A stretch of DNA of 64,000 nt, taken from contig NZ_JARFYN010000004.1 in assembly GCF_030272695.1 (NCBI RefSeq), positions 1-64,000 of the forward strand, written 5' to 3'. The stretch is from Martinezella calliandrae. Its GTDB lineage: Bacteria; Pseudomonadota; Alphaproteobacteria; Rhizobiales; Rhizobiaceae. The position numbers and the translations under genes are program-made. The notes below the pieces were generated by a model. That model saw only the letters and a list, made by a program, of their open reading frames with translations. It was not told the origin of the DNA and did not search any database. Positions within the stretch are counted from its first letter, which is position 1. Every line of letters starts with the position of its first letter. This document shows positions 17,255-25,010 of the stretch, one piece after another.

Positions 17255-18559
17255 TCAATGACTTTCCTGCTTCAACAGGCCGTCGATGGCGTCAAGCTTC
17301 GAGCGGCTCGTCGTGACGAATGCATTGAATGAAGAGTCGGCCTCCTGCCTCCCTCCCTCCGGGGTGTGGGCCGCCTTTGCGGTGGCCCCCTCCTCAACAC
17401 CCGCCGTGGCAGGGGACTGGCCCCCAGGTTGATTCGTCACAGCAGCATCGTGTTCAGTACTTTCTTGATTAAGCAGATTAGGCTGTGAGACTTGCGTCAG
17501 GCTTGCCGGATCAGGCTCACGCAGGATCTCGTCGGCCACCACCTTGGCGGCGTCGCGCAGCGCACGATCCCGCTGGTTCAATTCACCGGCCGGCATCTGG
17601 TCTATGTTGCGAACCGCTGCCCCCAATTCGGGCGTCGATATGCCGGCAACACCGCCGTAAAAACTCGCCAGCGCGCCAAAAGCATCGCCGCCGTCATTGG
17701 AGATCGCCTGGGCGCGGCCGGAAGCGAGTGCAGCAAGATCAGCCTTGCCAGCGATCGCTGCACGGCGCGCCATACGCAGATAAATCTCCCGTTGCCGGGG
17801 CGGGTCCATGAAGGACAGGATATCGACAATATCCTGTTGCTTGACGTCCGCGTCATGATCGACAACGAGTTGCACGAAGAGGTCGGCGAATTGGCTGGCA
17901 TAGGGGGAATGCAAGAAGCGCCTCGTATAGCGCTCGGCATAGTTCAAGCCCTGCGGCACCATTCCGATGTCGGCGCACAGAGCAAGGGAGCGACGCAGGG
18001 CAGATTCCTCGACGATAGTGCCCGGCGACGACAAGCGCGCCCAGTCATAAAGCTGAAGGGCCGCCTTCGGGTTTTTGGCGGACATAACGTTGGCGGCAAC
18101 CAGCAGGAGATAGGGGCCGATCTTCTTGTCGCGATATTCCCTGGCGATATCGGCGAGCGTATTGACCACCAACAGCCCCTTGCCGTTCAAATATTTCCTC
18201 AGGACATCGGCGACGCGATTATCGAAATTGCCGTTGACGTCGCGCGACATCAGATATTCCAGCGTCGCCGGATTGCCGCCGCTCATTGCGTAGATCAGCG
18301 CGGCATCGACATTGCGGCTATCGTCGAAGACCGATTTGTCGGCAGTGCGCAGGCGCTCGTCGATGGTCGACAGCATGAAACGCTGCATCTCACCAGCCGA
18401 GCTATCGCCCGCAACCACTGAATCCTGAATGAATTCGAGCGAGCGCAGCATCTTATAGGGCGGCAGGCTGCCCGGACCCTCAGCACGGGCGACCCCCGGC
18501 ATGAACATGCCGAGGGTCAATGCGAGCGCGAGGCTATGACGATGCTGAGTGCGCGCCAT
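17255..18559 (-). CDS. motC: MotC, periplasmic motor protein
   Basis: 434 residues with an N-terminal signal peptide (H-S-L-A-L-A-L-T-L-G-M-F-M-P-G-V-A-R-A, cleavage before E-G). The mature protein is helical with L-P-P-Y-K-M-L-R-S-L-E-F-I-Q-D-S-V, K-Y-L-N-G-K-G-L-L-V-V-N-T-L and D-I-V-D-I-L-S-F-M-D-P-P, which match rhizobial MotC. It binds the periplasmic part of MotB and is needed for rotation; its stability depends on MotE (32868-33419). It lies 3 bases after motB and 2 bases before fliK, so it is in one transcript with both. MotC is restricted to rhizobia and relatives. Confidence 0.92.
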   Translation of the reverse strand: MARTQHRHSLALALTLGMFMPGVARAEGPGSLPPYKMLRSLEFIQDSVVAGDSSAGEMQRFMLSTIDERLRTADKSVFDDSRNVDAALIYAMSGGNPATLEYLMSRDVNGNFDNRVADVLRKYLNGKGLLVVNTLADIAREYRDKKIGPYLLLVAANVMSAKNPKAALQLYDWARLSSPGTIVEESALRRSLALCADIGMVPQGLNYAERYTRRFLHSPYASQFADLFVQLVVDHDADVKQQDIVDILSFMDPPRQREIYLRMARRAAIAGKADLAALASGRAQAISNDGGDAFGALASFYGGVAGISTPELGAAVRNIDQMPAGELNQRDRALRDAAKVVADEILREPDPASLTQVSQPNLLNQESTEHDAAVTNQPGGQSPATAGVEEGATAKAAHTPEGGRQEADSSFNAFVTTSRSKLDAIDGLLKQESH

Positions 18560-18562
18560 GGA

Positions 18563-20068
18563 CTATCCTTGTTTGCCTTGGCTCGACTTGCCTTGGCCCT
18601 GTTTACTCGACCCCTGCTTGCCTTGGCCGGACTTGCCCTGGACGGGCTTGACCGGGTCCTGATTGCTGCCATCGGTCTGATCCTTGGCGGCCTGGCTTGA
18701 AGCGCCCTGAATCAAGATCTCGATGCGGCGGTTGGCATCATTGAAGGGATCATTCGGCAGCTTCAGCCGGCGGTCTGCGAAGCCGGAAACCTGTGCAATC
18801 CGTTTCTCGTCCAGTCCGCCACTGGTAAGCATGTAATAGGCGCTCTGGGCTCGATCGAGCGACAGGCGCCAATTGTCGTTGTGGCCATCCACCATATAGG
18901 GGCGCCCATCGGTATGACCGCGGATCAGGATCGAACCCTTGCGGTCCGCGAGGACCTTGCCGATCTTCGCCATCGCCAGCACCATCTCCTGGCGCGGAAC
19001 TGCCGATCCTATGTTAAACATCGGGTCATTGGACTGATCCGAAATCGTCACAAGAAGACCGCCCTCAGCCGACGTGACCTGGAGGCCTTCGGCGAGCTGA
19101 CCAGCGACGCCGCTGATCTGCTGCTGGATCGCCTGCTGCAAGTCCTTGGCGTCCCGCTGCTGATCTTTCGTCGGCGCAACGTCCTTGTTCTGCGCCGCCG
19201 CGACGCTGTCTTCGAATGTCGAGGCATCGCCTTGCTCGGCGGCAGCGCTCGCAATCTGCTGGTTCGGCGCCTGCTTTGCAGCCTGTTTGCCCTGCTGTTC
19301 CTTGCCCGGATTCTGCTGGTCCATCGGCGCTTGCTGATCGCTCAGCGTCGGCTGCTCTTCTGGAGTCTGCTGTTCGGTGGCCGGCTGACCGGAATCGGCG
19401 GCGGTCGCCTTGGAGAGGGCAATCACTTCGCCCTTCGGCGACTTGTCGGATTTTGCGTCCTGTTCTTCGTCCGCCTTCTTCGAGGCACTGGAAACCTGAA
19501 CCTGCTTGGTCCAGAAATCCGGGTCGAAAGGATCGCGATAGGCTTGGCCGCCGTCCGCGCCCGTCGCGGGACCCGACTGGGCGGCACCTCCCTCGCCCTT
19601 GGCGCTGACATTGGCTTGCTGCCCGACCTGCTGCGCGATTTCGGCCAGAACCGAATAAGGATTCTCGAAGAAATCAGCTTCGGAATAGTTGGTCTGGTCG
19701 CCCGAAGTCGAGGTCTGGTCCTCGCCGGTCTTGGCGGACTTGCCGTCGTTCGGATCGTCTTCCTTGTTCTTCGACTTCGCCTGGTTCTTTTGTCCGTCGG
19801 CCTGGTCGACGGGCTTCTTCAGCCCCTTCTCCGTCGGCTTTTCATCGGCGAGCTTGATCGGATTGAAATAGGAGGCGACCGAGGCCTTCGTCTCTTCGTT
19901 TGCGGCATTCACAAGCCACATCACCAGAAAGAAGGCCATCATTGCCGTCATGAAGTCGGCATAAGCGATCTTCCATGCGCCACCATGGCCGCCTTCATGA
20001 TCGCCGCCACCATGCCGTTTGACGATGATGATCTCGTGTTTGCCTTGATTTTGATCGCCGTCGCTCAT
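18563..20068 (-). CDS. motB: MotB, stator protein with OmpA-like domain
   Basis: 501 residues, long compared with about 300 in enterics. The single helix contains the proton-binding Asp in A-Y-A-D-F-M-T-A-M-M-A-F-F-L-V-M-W-L (D38). A disordered acidic and Gln-rich linker (about 75-320) follows. The OmpA-like peptidoglycan-binding domain (about 325-455) shows I-L-I-R-G-H-T-D-G-R-P and N-R-R-I-E-I-L-I. The C-terminus is a repetitive Gly-Lys-Gln-Ser tail (K-S-G-Q-G-K-Q-G type). motA lies far away at 40245, not next to motB. The ATG overlaps the stop of the FliH-like gene by 4 bases. Confidence 0.95.
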   Translation of the reverse strand: MSDGDQNQGKHEIIIVKRHGGGDHEGGHGGAWKIAYADFMTAMMAFFLVMWLVNAANEETKASVASYFNPIKLADEKPTEKGLKKPVDQADGQKNQAKSKNKEDDPNDGKSAKTGEDQTSTSGDQTNYSEADFFENPYSVLAEIAQQVGQQANVSAKGEGGAAQSGPATGADGGQAYRDPFDPDFWTKQVQVSSASKKADEEQDAKSDKSPKGEVIALSKATAADSGQPATEQQTPEEQPTLSDQQAPMDQQNPGKEQQGKQAAKQAPNQQIASAAAEQGDASTFEDSVAAAQNKDVAPTKDQQRDAKDLQQAIQQQISGVAGQLAEGLQVTSAEGGLLVTISDQSNDPMFNIGSAVPRQEMVLAMAKIGKVLADRKGSILIRGHTDGRPYMVDGHNDNWRLSLDRAQSAYYMLTSGGLDEKRIAQVSGFADRRLKLPNDPFNDANRRIEILIQGASSQAAKDQTDGSNQDPVKPVQGKSGQGKQGSSKQGQGKSSQGKQG

Positions 20069-20700
20069 TTCAGAATCTCTTTCAGGCTAGCGGCCCAGGC
20101 GGACATACGGGTCACGAGAACACTCTCTCCGATGGTCACCGTGAGATCGACATCTCGGCCTTCGACGTGGCGCAACAAAACACCGTTTTGGCCGATTTGC
20201 GTATGAAGGAGCTCGAAGAGATGACGGGGGCCGCCGACGGTGATCGGGCCAGCCGCACCGTCGAGAATAGCCGCCGTCACCCGTTCCGCGAGATCCGCGA
20301 CGGCCTTGGCGGTCAGCGCTTCCGTCATAACCGGCGCAAGGGCGACAGCCGCCTCCGCGCTGATCGCCTGTCCGAGCACCACGGCGAGCTCTCTCAATCC
20401 AGCGGCAATCTTCTCCGCCGCACGCTCCTCATAGCGGGCGCGCAATGCTTCCATCTCGCCTCGGTGCGTTGTGGCGATCGTGTCCAGTTCTGCCTGGTGC
20501 CTTTGCGTCAGTTCCTGTGTCGCGGCTTCGTGCCCCTCCGCATAGGCTTCGCGACGTTCTGCCTCGATATCGATCGGAGGTGCCGCTGGACTTCCCGGGA
20601 AGTCCAAAGGGCCTTCGAACGGTACATCCGGGATGCCGGGGGTCGGAGGCGGCGGCTCGGCGCTGAAATCCTTGAGATAGCGGGATAGCGTCGGGCTCAT
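20065..20700 (-). CDS. FliH-like export/stalk protein
   Basis: 211 residues. A proline-rich N-terminus (P-P-P-P-T-P-G-I-P-D) is followed by a long charged helix with E-A-Y-A-E-G-H-E-A-A-T-Q-E-L and alternating Glu/Arg (about 45-105). A compact C-terminal domain ends in M-S-A-W-A-A-S-L-K-E-I. The A-Y-x-E-G-x-x-x-G/A motif and layout are those of FliH, the regulator of the FliI ATPase, and of ATPase peripheral stalks. No other FliH candidate exists in the window, supporting the call. It is the first gene of the set fliH-like, motB, motC, fliK, transglycosylase. Cytoplasmic. Confidence 0.6.
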   Translation of the reverse strand: MSPTLSRYLKDFSAEPPPPTPGIPDVPFEGPLDFPGSPAAPPIDIEAERREAYAEGHEAATQELTQRHQAELDTIATTHRGEMEALRARYEERAAEKIAAGLRELAVVLGQAISAEAAVALAPVMTEALTAKAVADLAERVTAAILDGAAGPITVGGPRHLFELLHTQIGQNGVLLRHVEGRDVDLTVTIGESVLVTRMSAWAASLKEILK

Positions 20701-20917
20701 GCTGACATCCTCCCGTTTTCATCCGCAGAAGGCCGCGAGTTGATGTCCCGACAGGTCCCTCGAATTCCAATGCTCAAAACGTCGATCATCACGCTTCCGG
20801 TTTCCGTCCTGCGGCCATGCTTTTCGGGCGCGACGCCGAACGTCACCGGAAAATAGCGCAGCCATGCCATTGCGATGGACGGTAGGGGGTCAAACTTGTG
20901 CGAGGATGAATGCGTGG

Positions 20918-20938
20918 GCGCGGCCTCCCCGGCCGCGC
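20918..20938 (-). terminator. Hairpin after flaD
   Basis: Perfect 8-base stem, GCGCGGCC at 20918-20925 and GGCCGCGC at 20931-20938, with a 5-base loop, about 10 bases past the flaD stop on the minus strand. No T run follows, so termination strength is uncertain. Confidence 0.5.
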
Positions 20939-20948
20939 GAGACGGAAT

Positions 20949-21926
20949 TCACTTTCCCTGAAGCAGGATCAACACCTTGCTTGCCATGGTGTTGGCGATC
21001 GAGAGCGACTGAACGCCCATTTGCTGTGCCGTCTGAAGCGCGCTCTGGCGCGCCGATGCCTCTTCCATATTGGTATCGACCAGATTGCCGACACTGACCT
21101 TGATTGCATCGCTGAGCTTTGAGATGTAGTCCGACTGGTCATTGATACGGGATTTCATTACGCCTAGCGTCGAATCCGCTGAGGTCGCGGACTTCAGAAG
21201 CGAGTTCGTCACGTTGATCATATCGGTGAGCTGATCGTCCGTCGTGCTGGCGGAAACGGAAATTTCGATGCCACCGGCCGGCGCTGTACCGGAATCCGCA
21301 GCCAAGAGATAGTAATTGCGGGGCGCCGACGTTCCGCCGGACGTGTCGAACGTGCTCGCGTCGACATTCTTTGTCAGCAACCCGCGGCTCGCGTCGGCGG
21401 TGTCGATCATCAGGGTTTGCGAACTATCGTAATTGACCGTTTCCAGATTGACTTGGCCGCCCGGACCGCGCGTAAAATTGCTGATCACAGACTGCTTGGT
21501 ATCGGGCTGCGCATTGGAGTTGTAGAGCCAGTTCTCACCGGAGAAGGATGCGGACTGCGTAACCGACTGCAGTTGGTTCTTGAGCTGTTGAATGTCCGCA
21601 TTGACCGCGGGCTTGTCGGTGCCCGGCTCCTTGGCCGAAACAAGTTTGGCCTGGATCTGGGTGATGAGATTGACAACCGTATCCATGGCGGTGGAGGCAG
21701 TGTCGACCTTTGAGGCGCCGAGGCCGAGCGCGTCTGTGATGGTGGAAAGACTGTTCCGGTCCGTCTGCATAGTCTTCGACATCGACCAATAGGTCGGATT
21801 ATCACTCGCGTTCTCGACGCGGAGGCCGGATGTAACCTGTTCCTGCACGACACCGAGATCTTTATTGACGCCGCGCAATACGGTCAGCGCGGCCAGGGCG
21901 GCGGGGTTCGTCGTCACATTGCTCAT
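20949..21926 (-). CDS. flaD: Flagellin (divergent copy)
   Basis: 325 residues. N-terminal D0/D1 helices: T-T-N-P-A-A-L-A-A-L-T-V-L-R-G-V-N-K-D-L and S-G-L-R-V-E-N-A-S-D-N-P-T-Y-W-S-M. C-terminal helix: E-E-A-S-A-R-Q-S-A-L-Q-T-A-Q-Q-M-G-V-Q-S-L-S-I-A-N. The central part differs clearly from the three other flagellins in the window. The ATG at 21926 fits the conserved M-S-x-V-T-T-N start; the frame is open to 21980. The symbol is assigned by position and divergence, not by comparison. It keeps the first conserved upstream element (21987-21997) but lacks the second block. Confidence 0.9.
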   Translation of the reverse strand: MSNVTTNPAALAALTVLRGVNKDLGVVQEQVTSGLRVENASDNPTYWSMSKTMQTDRNSLSTITDALGLGASKVDTASTAMDTVVNLITQIQAKLVSAKEPGTDKPAVNADIQQLKNQLQSVTQSASFSGENWLYNSNAQPDTKQSVISNFTRGPGGQVNLETVNYDSSQTLMIDTADASRGLLTKNVDASTFDTSGGTSAPRNYYLLAADSGTAPAGGIEISVSASTTDDQLTDMINVTNSLLKSATSADSTLGVMKSRINDQSDYISKLSDAIKVSVGNLVDTNMEEASARQSALQTAQQMGVQSLSIANTMASKVLILLQGK

Positions 21927-21986
21927 CGGAAAATCCGTAAATCTATTGGGAAACGGCAGACCGGACCGATCCGGCAGCAACGATCG

Positions 21987-21997
21987 GCCTCATGCCC
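21987..21997 (-). promoter_or_regulatory. Conserved flagellin upstream element, flaD copy
   Basis: On the minus strand this reads GGGCATGAGGC, continuing CGATCG, about 61-71 bases before the start codon. The core GCATGAnGC occurs at nearly the same distance before all four flagellin genes. The following GCCGATCG resembles the -10 box of FliA (sigma-28) promoters, but no convincing -35 is seen. Confidence 0.45.
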
Positions 21998-22137
21998 GCC
22001 AGCGGGAATGATCCCAACGCGGCCCGTCGCTAAAATAAAGCCTTGAAATCGGTTCCAACGAATTCCGTCGAACACCGGGCTGGCTCTGCGCAAATACTGC
22101 AAATCAGTTACCCGGGGAGGTTAACAAAAGCTTATGC

Positions 22138-22164
22138 GCGGCGGCAAGAGAGAAACGCCGCCGC
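22138..22164 (-). terminator. Hairpin after flaC
   Basis: GCGGCGGC at 22138-22145 pairs with GCCGCCGC at 22157-22164 around an 11-base loop, 30 bases past the flaC stop. On the minus strand it is followed within 8 bases by CTTTTG. Likely intrinsic terminator. Confidence 0.55.
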
Positions 22165-22193
22165 ACTCTCCTAACGTAAGCTCCGGTCAAGGC

Positions 22194-23114
22194 TCACTTG
22201 AAGAGCGCCAGAACGTTCTGCGCGCTGTTGTTGGCGATCTGCAGCGACTGGATCGCCAATTGCTGCTGTGTCTGCAGAGCCGAGAGCTTACTCGATTCCT
22301 CTTCCATATTCGCATCGACAAGCTTACCGACACCGGAGTCGATCGTATCGCGCAGCGTCGAAACGAAGCTGGTCTGCAGGTCGATGCGGGTTGACAGCGA
22401 ACCCAGTTGCGAGGCGGTGCTCGTCATCGCGTTGAGAGCCGATTGCACCAGGTTCATCGACTGGCCGATGTCGCCGCTTGTCATAGCGGTGATGTTAAGA
22501 CTGAAGACGGAATAGGCGCTGCCGTTGATGTCCTGCGTGGTGCCGAGGATACCGGAGCTGGTGTCGATCGTGCCGTCCGGATTGGCGCCGAATATGACGT
22601 TGCCTTGCGATCCCGAATCGAATGTGTAGCTTGTGCTATTGACCTCGACCGTGCCGTCGCTGTTGCGGACGAAGGAGGACACGACCGACGCGGAAGCGCC
22701 ATTGGCTCCGATCATCCAGTTCTGCCCCGAGAACGAAGCGGACTGCGCGATGCTCTCAAGCTGCTGCTGAAGCTGCGAGATCTCTTCCTGAACATGTGCC
22801 TTGTCGACGCTATTTTCCGTCGCGGCGACAAGCTTGTCCTTGATCTGCTGGACGACACTGATGGAGTTGTCCATTGCCGTATAGGCGGTGTCGACCTTGG
22901 CGGCGCCGAGACCCAGCGCGTCAGAGACGGCGGAAAGCGCGCTGTTATCGGAGCGCATGGTCGTAGCGATCGACCAATAGGCGGCATTGTCGGAGGCCTT
23001 GGAGACACGATAGCCCGAGGAGACGCGGTTCTGGGTATCTTCCAAATTATTGTTGATCGAGCGGAGCGTCTGGAGGGCGGACATTGCCGCGTCGTTGGTC
23101 AGAATGCTGGTCAT
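22194..23114 (-). CDS. flaC: Flagellin
   Basis: 306 residues. M-T-S-I-L-T-N-D-A-A-M-S-A-L-Q-T-L-R-S-I then S-S-G-Y-R-V-S-K-A-S-D-N-A-A-Y-W-S-I at the N-terminus, and E-E-S-S-K-L-S-A-L-Q-T-Q-Q-Q-L-A-I-Q-S-L-Q-I-A-N at the C-terminus. No insertion domain, as is usual for the short rhizobial flagellins that form complex filaments. It is the nearest flagellin to the divergent decarboxylase gene, with a 408-base gap between. It has both shared upstream blocks (23181-23190 and 23145-23157) and a CtrA-like TTAA-N7-TTAG at 23193-23207. The symbol follows position only. Confidence 0.92.
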   Translation of the reverse strand: MTSILTNDAAMSALQTLRSINNNLEDTQNRVSSGYRVSKASDNAAYWSIATTMRSDNSALSAVSDALGLGAAKVDTAYTAMDNSISVVQQIKDKLVAATENSVDKAHVQEEISQLQQQLESIAQSASFSGQNWMIGANGASASVVSSFVRNSDGTVEVNSTSYTFDSGSQGNVIFGANPDGTIDTSSGILGTTQDINGSAYSVFSLNITAMTSGDIGQSMNLVQSALNAMTSTASQLGSLSTRIDLQTSFVSTLRDTIDSGVGKLVDANMEEESSKLSALQTQQQLAIQSLQIANNSAQNVLALFK

Positions 23115-23152
23115 GGAAAAGTGCCCCTTGTGGCTGAAATTGAAAGGGACAT
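23111..23152 (-). promoter_or_regulatory. Upstream open reading frame in the flaC leader (13 codons, ends on the flaC start)
   Basis: An ATG inside the conserved leader block AGGGACATTCCGG (plus strand 23145-23157) opens a 13-codon frame M-S-L-S-I-S-A-T-R-G-T-F-P. Its TGA overlaps the flaC ATG as ATGA. The flaB leader has an equal-length frame with the same overlap. Translation is not shown; the AGGGG that encodes R-G is also the flaC ribosome-binding site. Confidence 0.35.
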
Positions 23153-23522
23153 TCCGGTCTTCGTCCGGGAACGGCAATCAGCGTCATGCCTGTTAACCGG
23201 CTCTTAGGAGAAGTTAACCAACCGTTGCGTTCGTCGCAGATGACAACATTAGACTTAATAAAAAGTTAACAATGAAGCCGGAAAGTTAACAAAACCATAG
23301 TTTTGGAGCGCACTCGCGACTTACGCAGCGTCCCGAACTCTACTTGCGTCTCAACCAGCGGAGGCAGGCACTCGTCTACAACCCCATATTTCGAGGGGGC
23401 GATCGGCGCATCAGGTCAGCTTCGCGCCATCTTGGCAAGCATAAGATCGGCACTATCCGACAACTGTCGGGCCGGAAAGCGGCGCGGTTGCGAGTGGTAC
23501 ATTCAGCCAATACGGGGTCGAC
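23115..23522. promoter_or_regulatory. Divergent regulatory gap between flaC and the decarboxylase operon
   Basis: 408 bases without a gene. The left part holds the flaC elements: conserved block at 23145-23157, GCGTCATGCC at 23181-23190, and several TTAACC/GTTAAC motifs (23193, 23214, 23264, 23285). The right part holds CCGACA-AC-TGTCGG at 23457-23470, a 6-base dyad about 53 bases before the decarboxylase start and a possible operator. A GGGG at about 23514 serves as its ribosome-binding site. Confidence 0.4.
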
Positions 23523-25010
23523 ATGTTAAGTTTACAGGACAGCGGATTGCCGTGGGATGCACCCCGTCAGCGGACAGGCCTTGACCCCGACGACTGGCAA
23601 ACCTTGCGCAAGCAGGGCCATCGGATGCTGGACGACATGCTTGATCATCTGGAAACGCTTTCGGAAAAACCCGTCTGGCAACCGGCGCCGTCGGCTGCGC
23701 GCGCATTATTCGACGCACCGGTGCCCGTCGAGGCGACCGATCTGGCGGATGTCCATGCCATATTCCGTGACAACATCCTTCCGTATGGCAGCGGCAATAT
23801 CCACTCCGGATTCATGGGCTGGGTACAGGGTGGCGGAACGGCCACGGGTATGTTGGCGGAGATGCTAGCCGGCGGCCTCAACGCCAATCTCGGTGGACGC
23901 GATCACATGCCGATCGAGGTCGAGCGCCAGATCATCCGGTGGACGCAGCAAATATTCTCGTTTCCGGACACCGCCGGCGGCCTGTTCCTGACCGGCACCT
24001 CACAGGCCAATTTTGTCGCCGTCCTGCTCGCAAGGAGCAGGAAGCTCGGCGCAAGTCTCCGAGCGCAAGGTCTATCCAACGAACAGCGGCTGGTGGCTTA
24101 CGCATCGAGCGAAGTGCATGGTTGCGTGCCGCGCGCATTTGAGATGTCCGGTATCGGCAGCAATCAACTGAGACGCATCCCGGCCAATGCCGCCGGGCAG
24201 ATCGATGTTGCGGCCCTCGAACGCGCCATCATGCGCGATAAGGAACAAGGGCATACGCCGTTTCTGGTCATCGGAAGCGCGGGGACGGTGAACACCGGTG
24301 CGGTCGACGATCTCATCGCCTTGCGTGGCGTCGCCGACGTTCATGAGCTTCATTTTCACGTCGACGGTGCGTTGGGAGCCCTGGGCATCCTGGCCGATGA
24401 TCTCGCGCATCTCTTCACCGGCATCGAGTCCTGCGATTCGCTCGCGTTCGATTTCCATAAATGGGGCCAGGTGCCTTATGACGCAGGCTTCCTCCTCGTT
24501 CGCGACAGCGCATGGCAACGCCAAACATTTGCCTCGGAGGCCGCATATCTCAGTCGCACCGCCTCCGGCCTCGCGGGTGGTGACTGGTGGCCCTGCGACT
24601 ATGGCCCGGACCTGTCACGCGGTTTTCGTGCACTCAAGACCTGGTTCACCCTTAAGACCTATGGCGTCAAAGCCTTGGGAGATTCCATGGCCGCCAACTG
24701 CGCGCTGGCGCGGGCCCTGGCCCAGAGAGTCGAGCAGGAACCTGCCTTGCGGCTCCTGGCGCCGGTCGCGCTCAATATCGTTTGCTTTGGGTATGTGGGT
24801 CTTGCAGGCGATGCGTCGTCGGAGGTCAATGCACGGATCGTGGAGCGCCTCCACGCGGAAGGCCGCGTTGCTCCGTCGCTCACCCATCTGAACGGGCAGA
24901 CGGCAATCCGCGCCGCCATTGTAAACCACCGTACGCGGCAGGCGGACATCGATGCGCTGATAAACGGTGTTCTGAAACTCGGTTCTCGACAGGATTTGCA
25001 CCAATGCTGA
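23523..25010 (+). CDS. PLP-dependent group II amino acid decarboxylase
   Basis: 495 residues of the aromatic-amino-acid/glutamate decarboxylase superfamily. The PLP lysine is K313 in A-F-D-F-H-K-W-G-Q, and the ring-nitrogen Asp is D281 in H-F-H-V-D-G-A-L-G. The block G-G-L-F-L-T-G-T-S-Q-A-N-F-V-A near 150 is the phosphate and cofactor region. The expected reaction is removal of CO2 from an amino acid to give an amine; the substrate cannot be read from the sequence. Cytoplasmic. It is transcribed against the flanking flagellin genes and its stop overlaps the start of the next gene (ATGCTGA), so both are coupled. Codon use does not look foreign by eye. No such gene belongs to a standard flagellar locus. 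Confidence 0.88.
   Translation: MLSLQDSGLPWDAPRQRTGLDPDDWQTLRKQGHRMLDDMLDHLETLSEKPVWQPAPSAARALFDAPVPVEATDLADVHAIFRDNILPYGSGNIHSGFMGWVQGGGTATGMLAEMLAGGLNANLGGRDHMPIEVERQIIRWTQQIFSFPDTAGGLFLTGTSQANFVAVLLARSRKLGASLRAQGLSNEQRLVAYASSEVHGCVPRAFEMSGIGSNQLRRIPANAAGQIDVAALERAIMRDKEQGHTPFLVIGSAGTVNTGAVDDLIALRGVADVHELHFHVDGALGALGILADDLAHLFTGIESCDSLAFDFHKWGQVPYDAGFLLVRDSAWQRQTFASEAAYLSRTASGLAGGDWWPCDYGPDLSRGFRALKTWFTLKTYGVKALGDSMAANCALARALAQRVEQEPALRLLAPVALNIVCFGYVGLAGDASSEVNARIVERLHAEGRVAPSLTHLNGQTAIRAAIVNHRTRQADIDALINGVLKLGSRQDLHQC

Noticed and set aside
18881..20206. Long open frame antisense to motB (about 440 codons)
   Set aside because: It mirrors the biased codons of motB, has no recognisable domain and no ribosome-binding site; an effect of high GC content.
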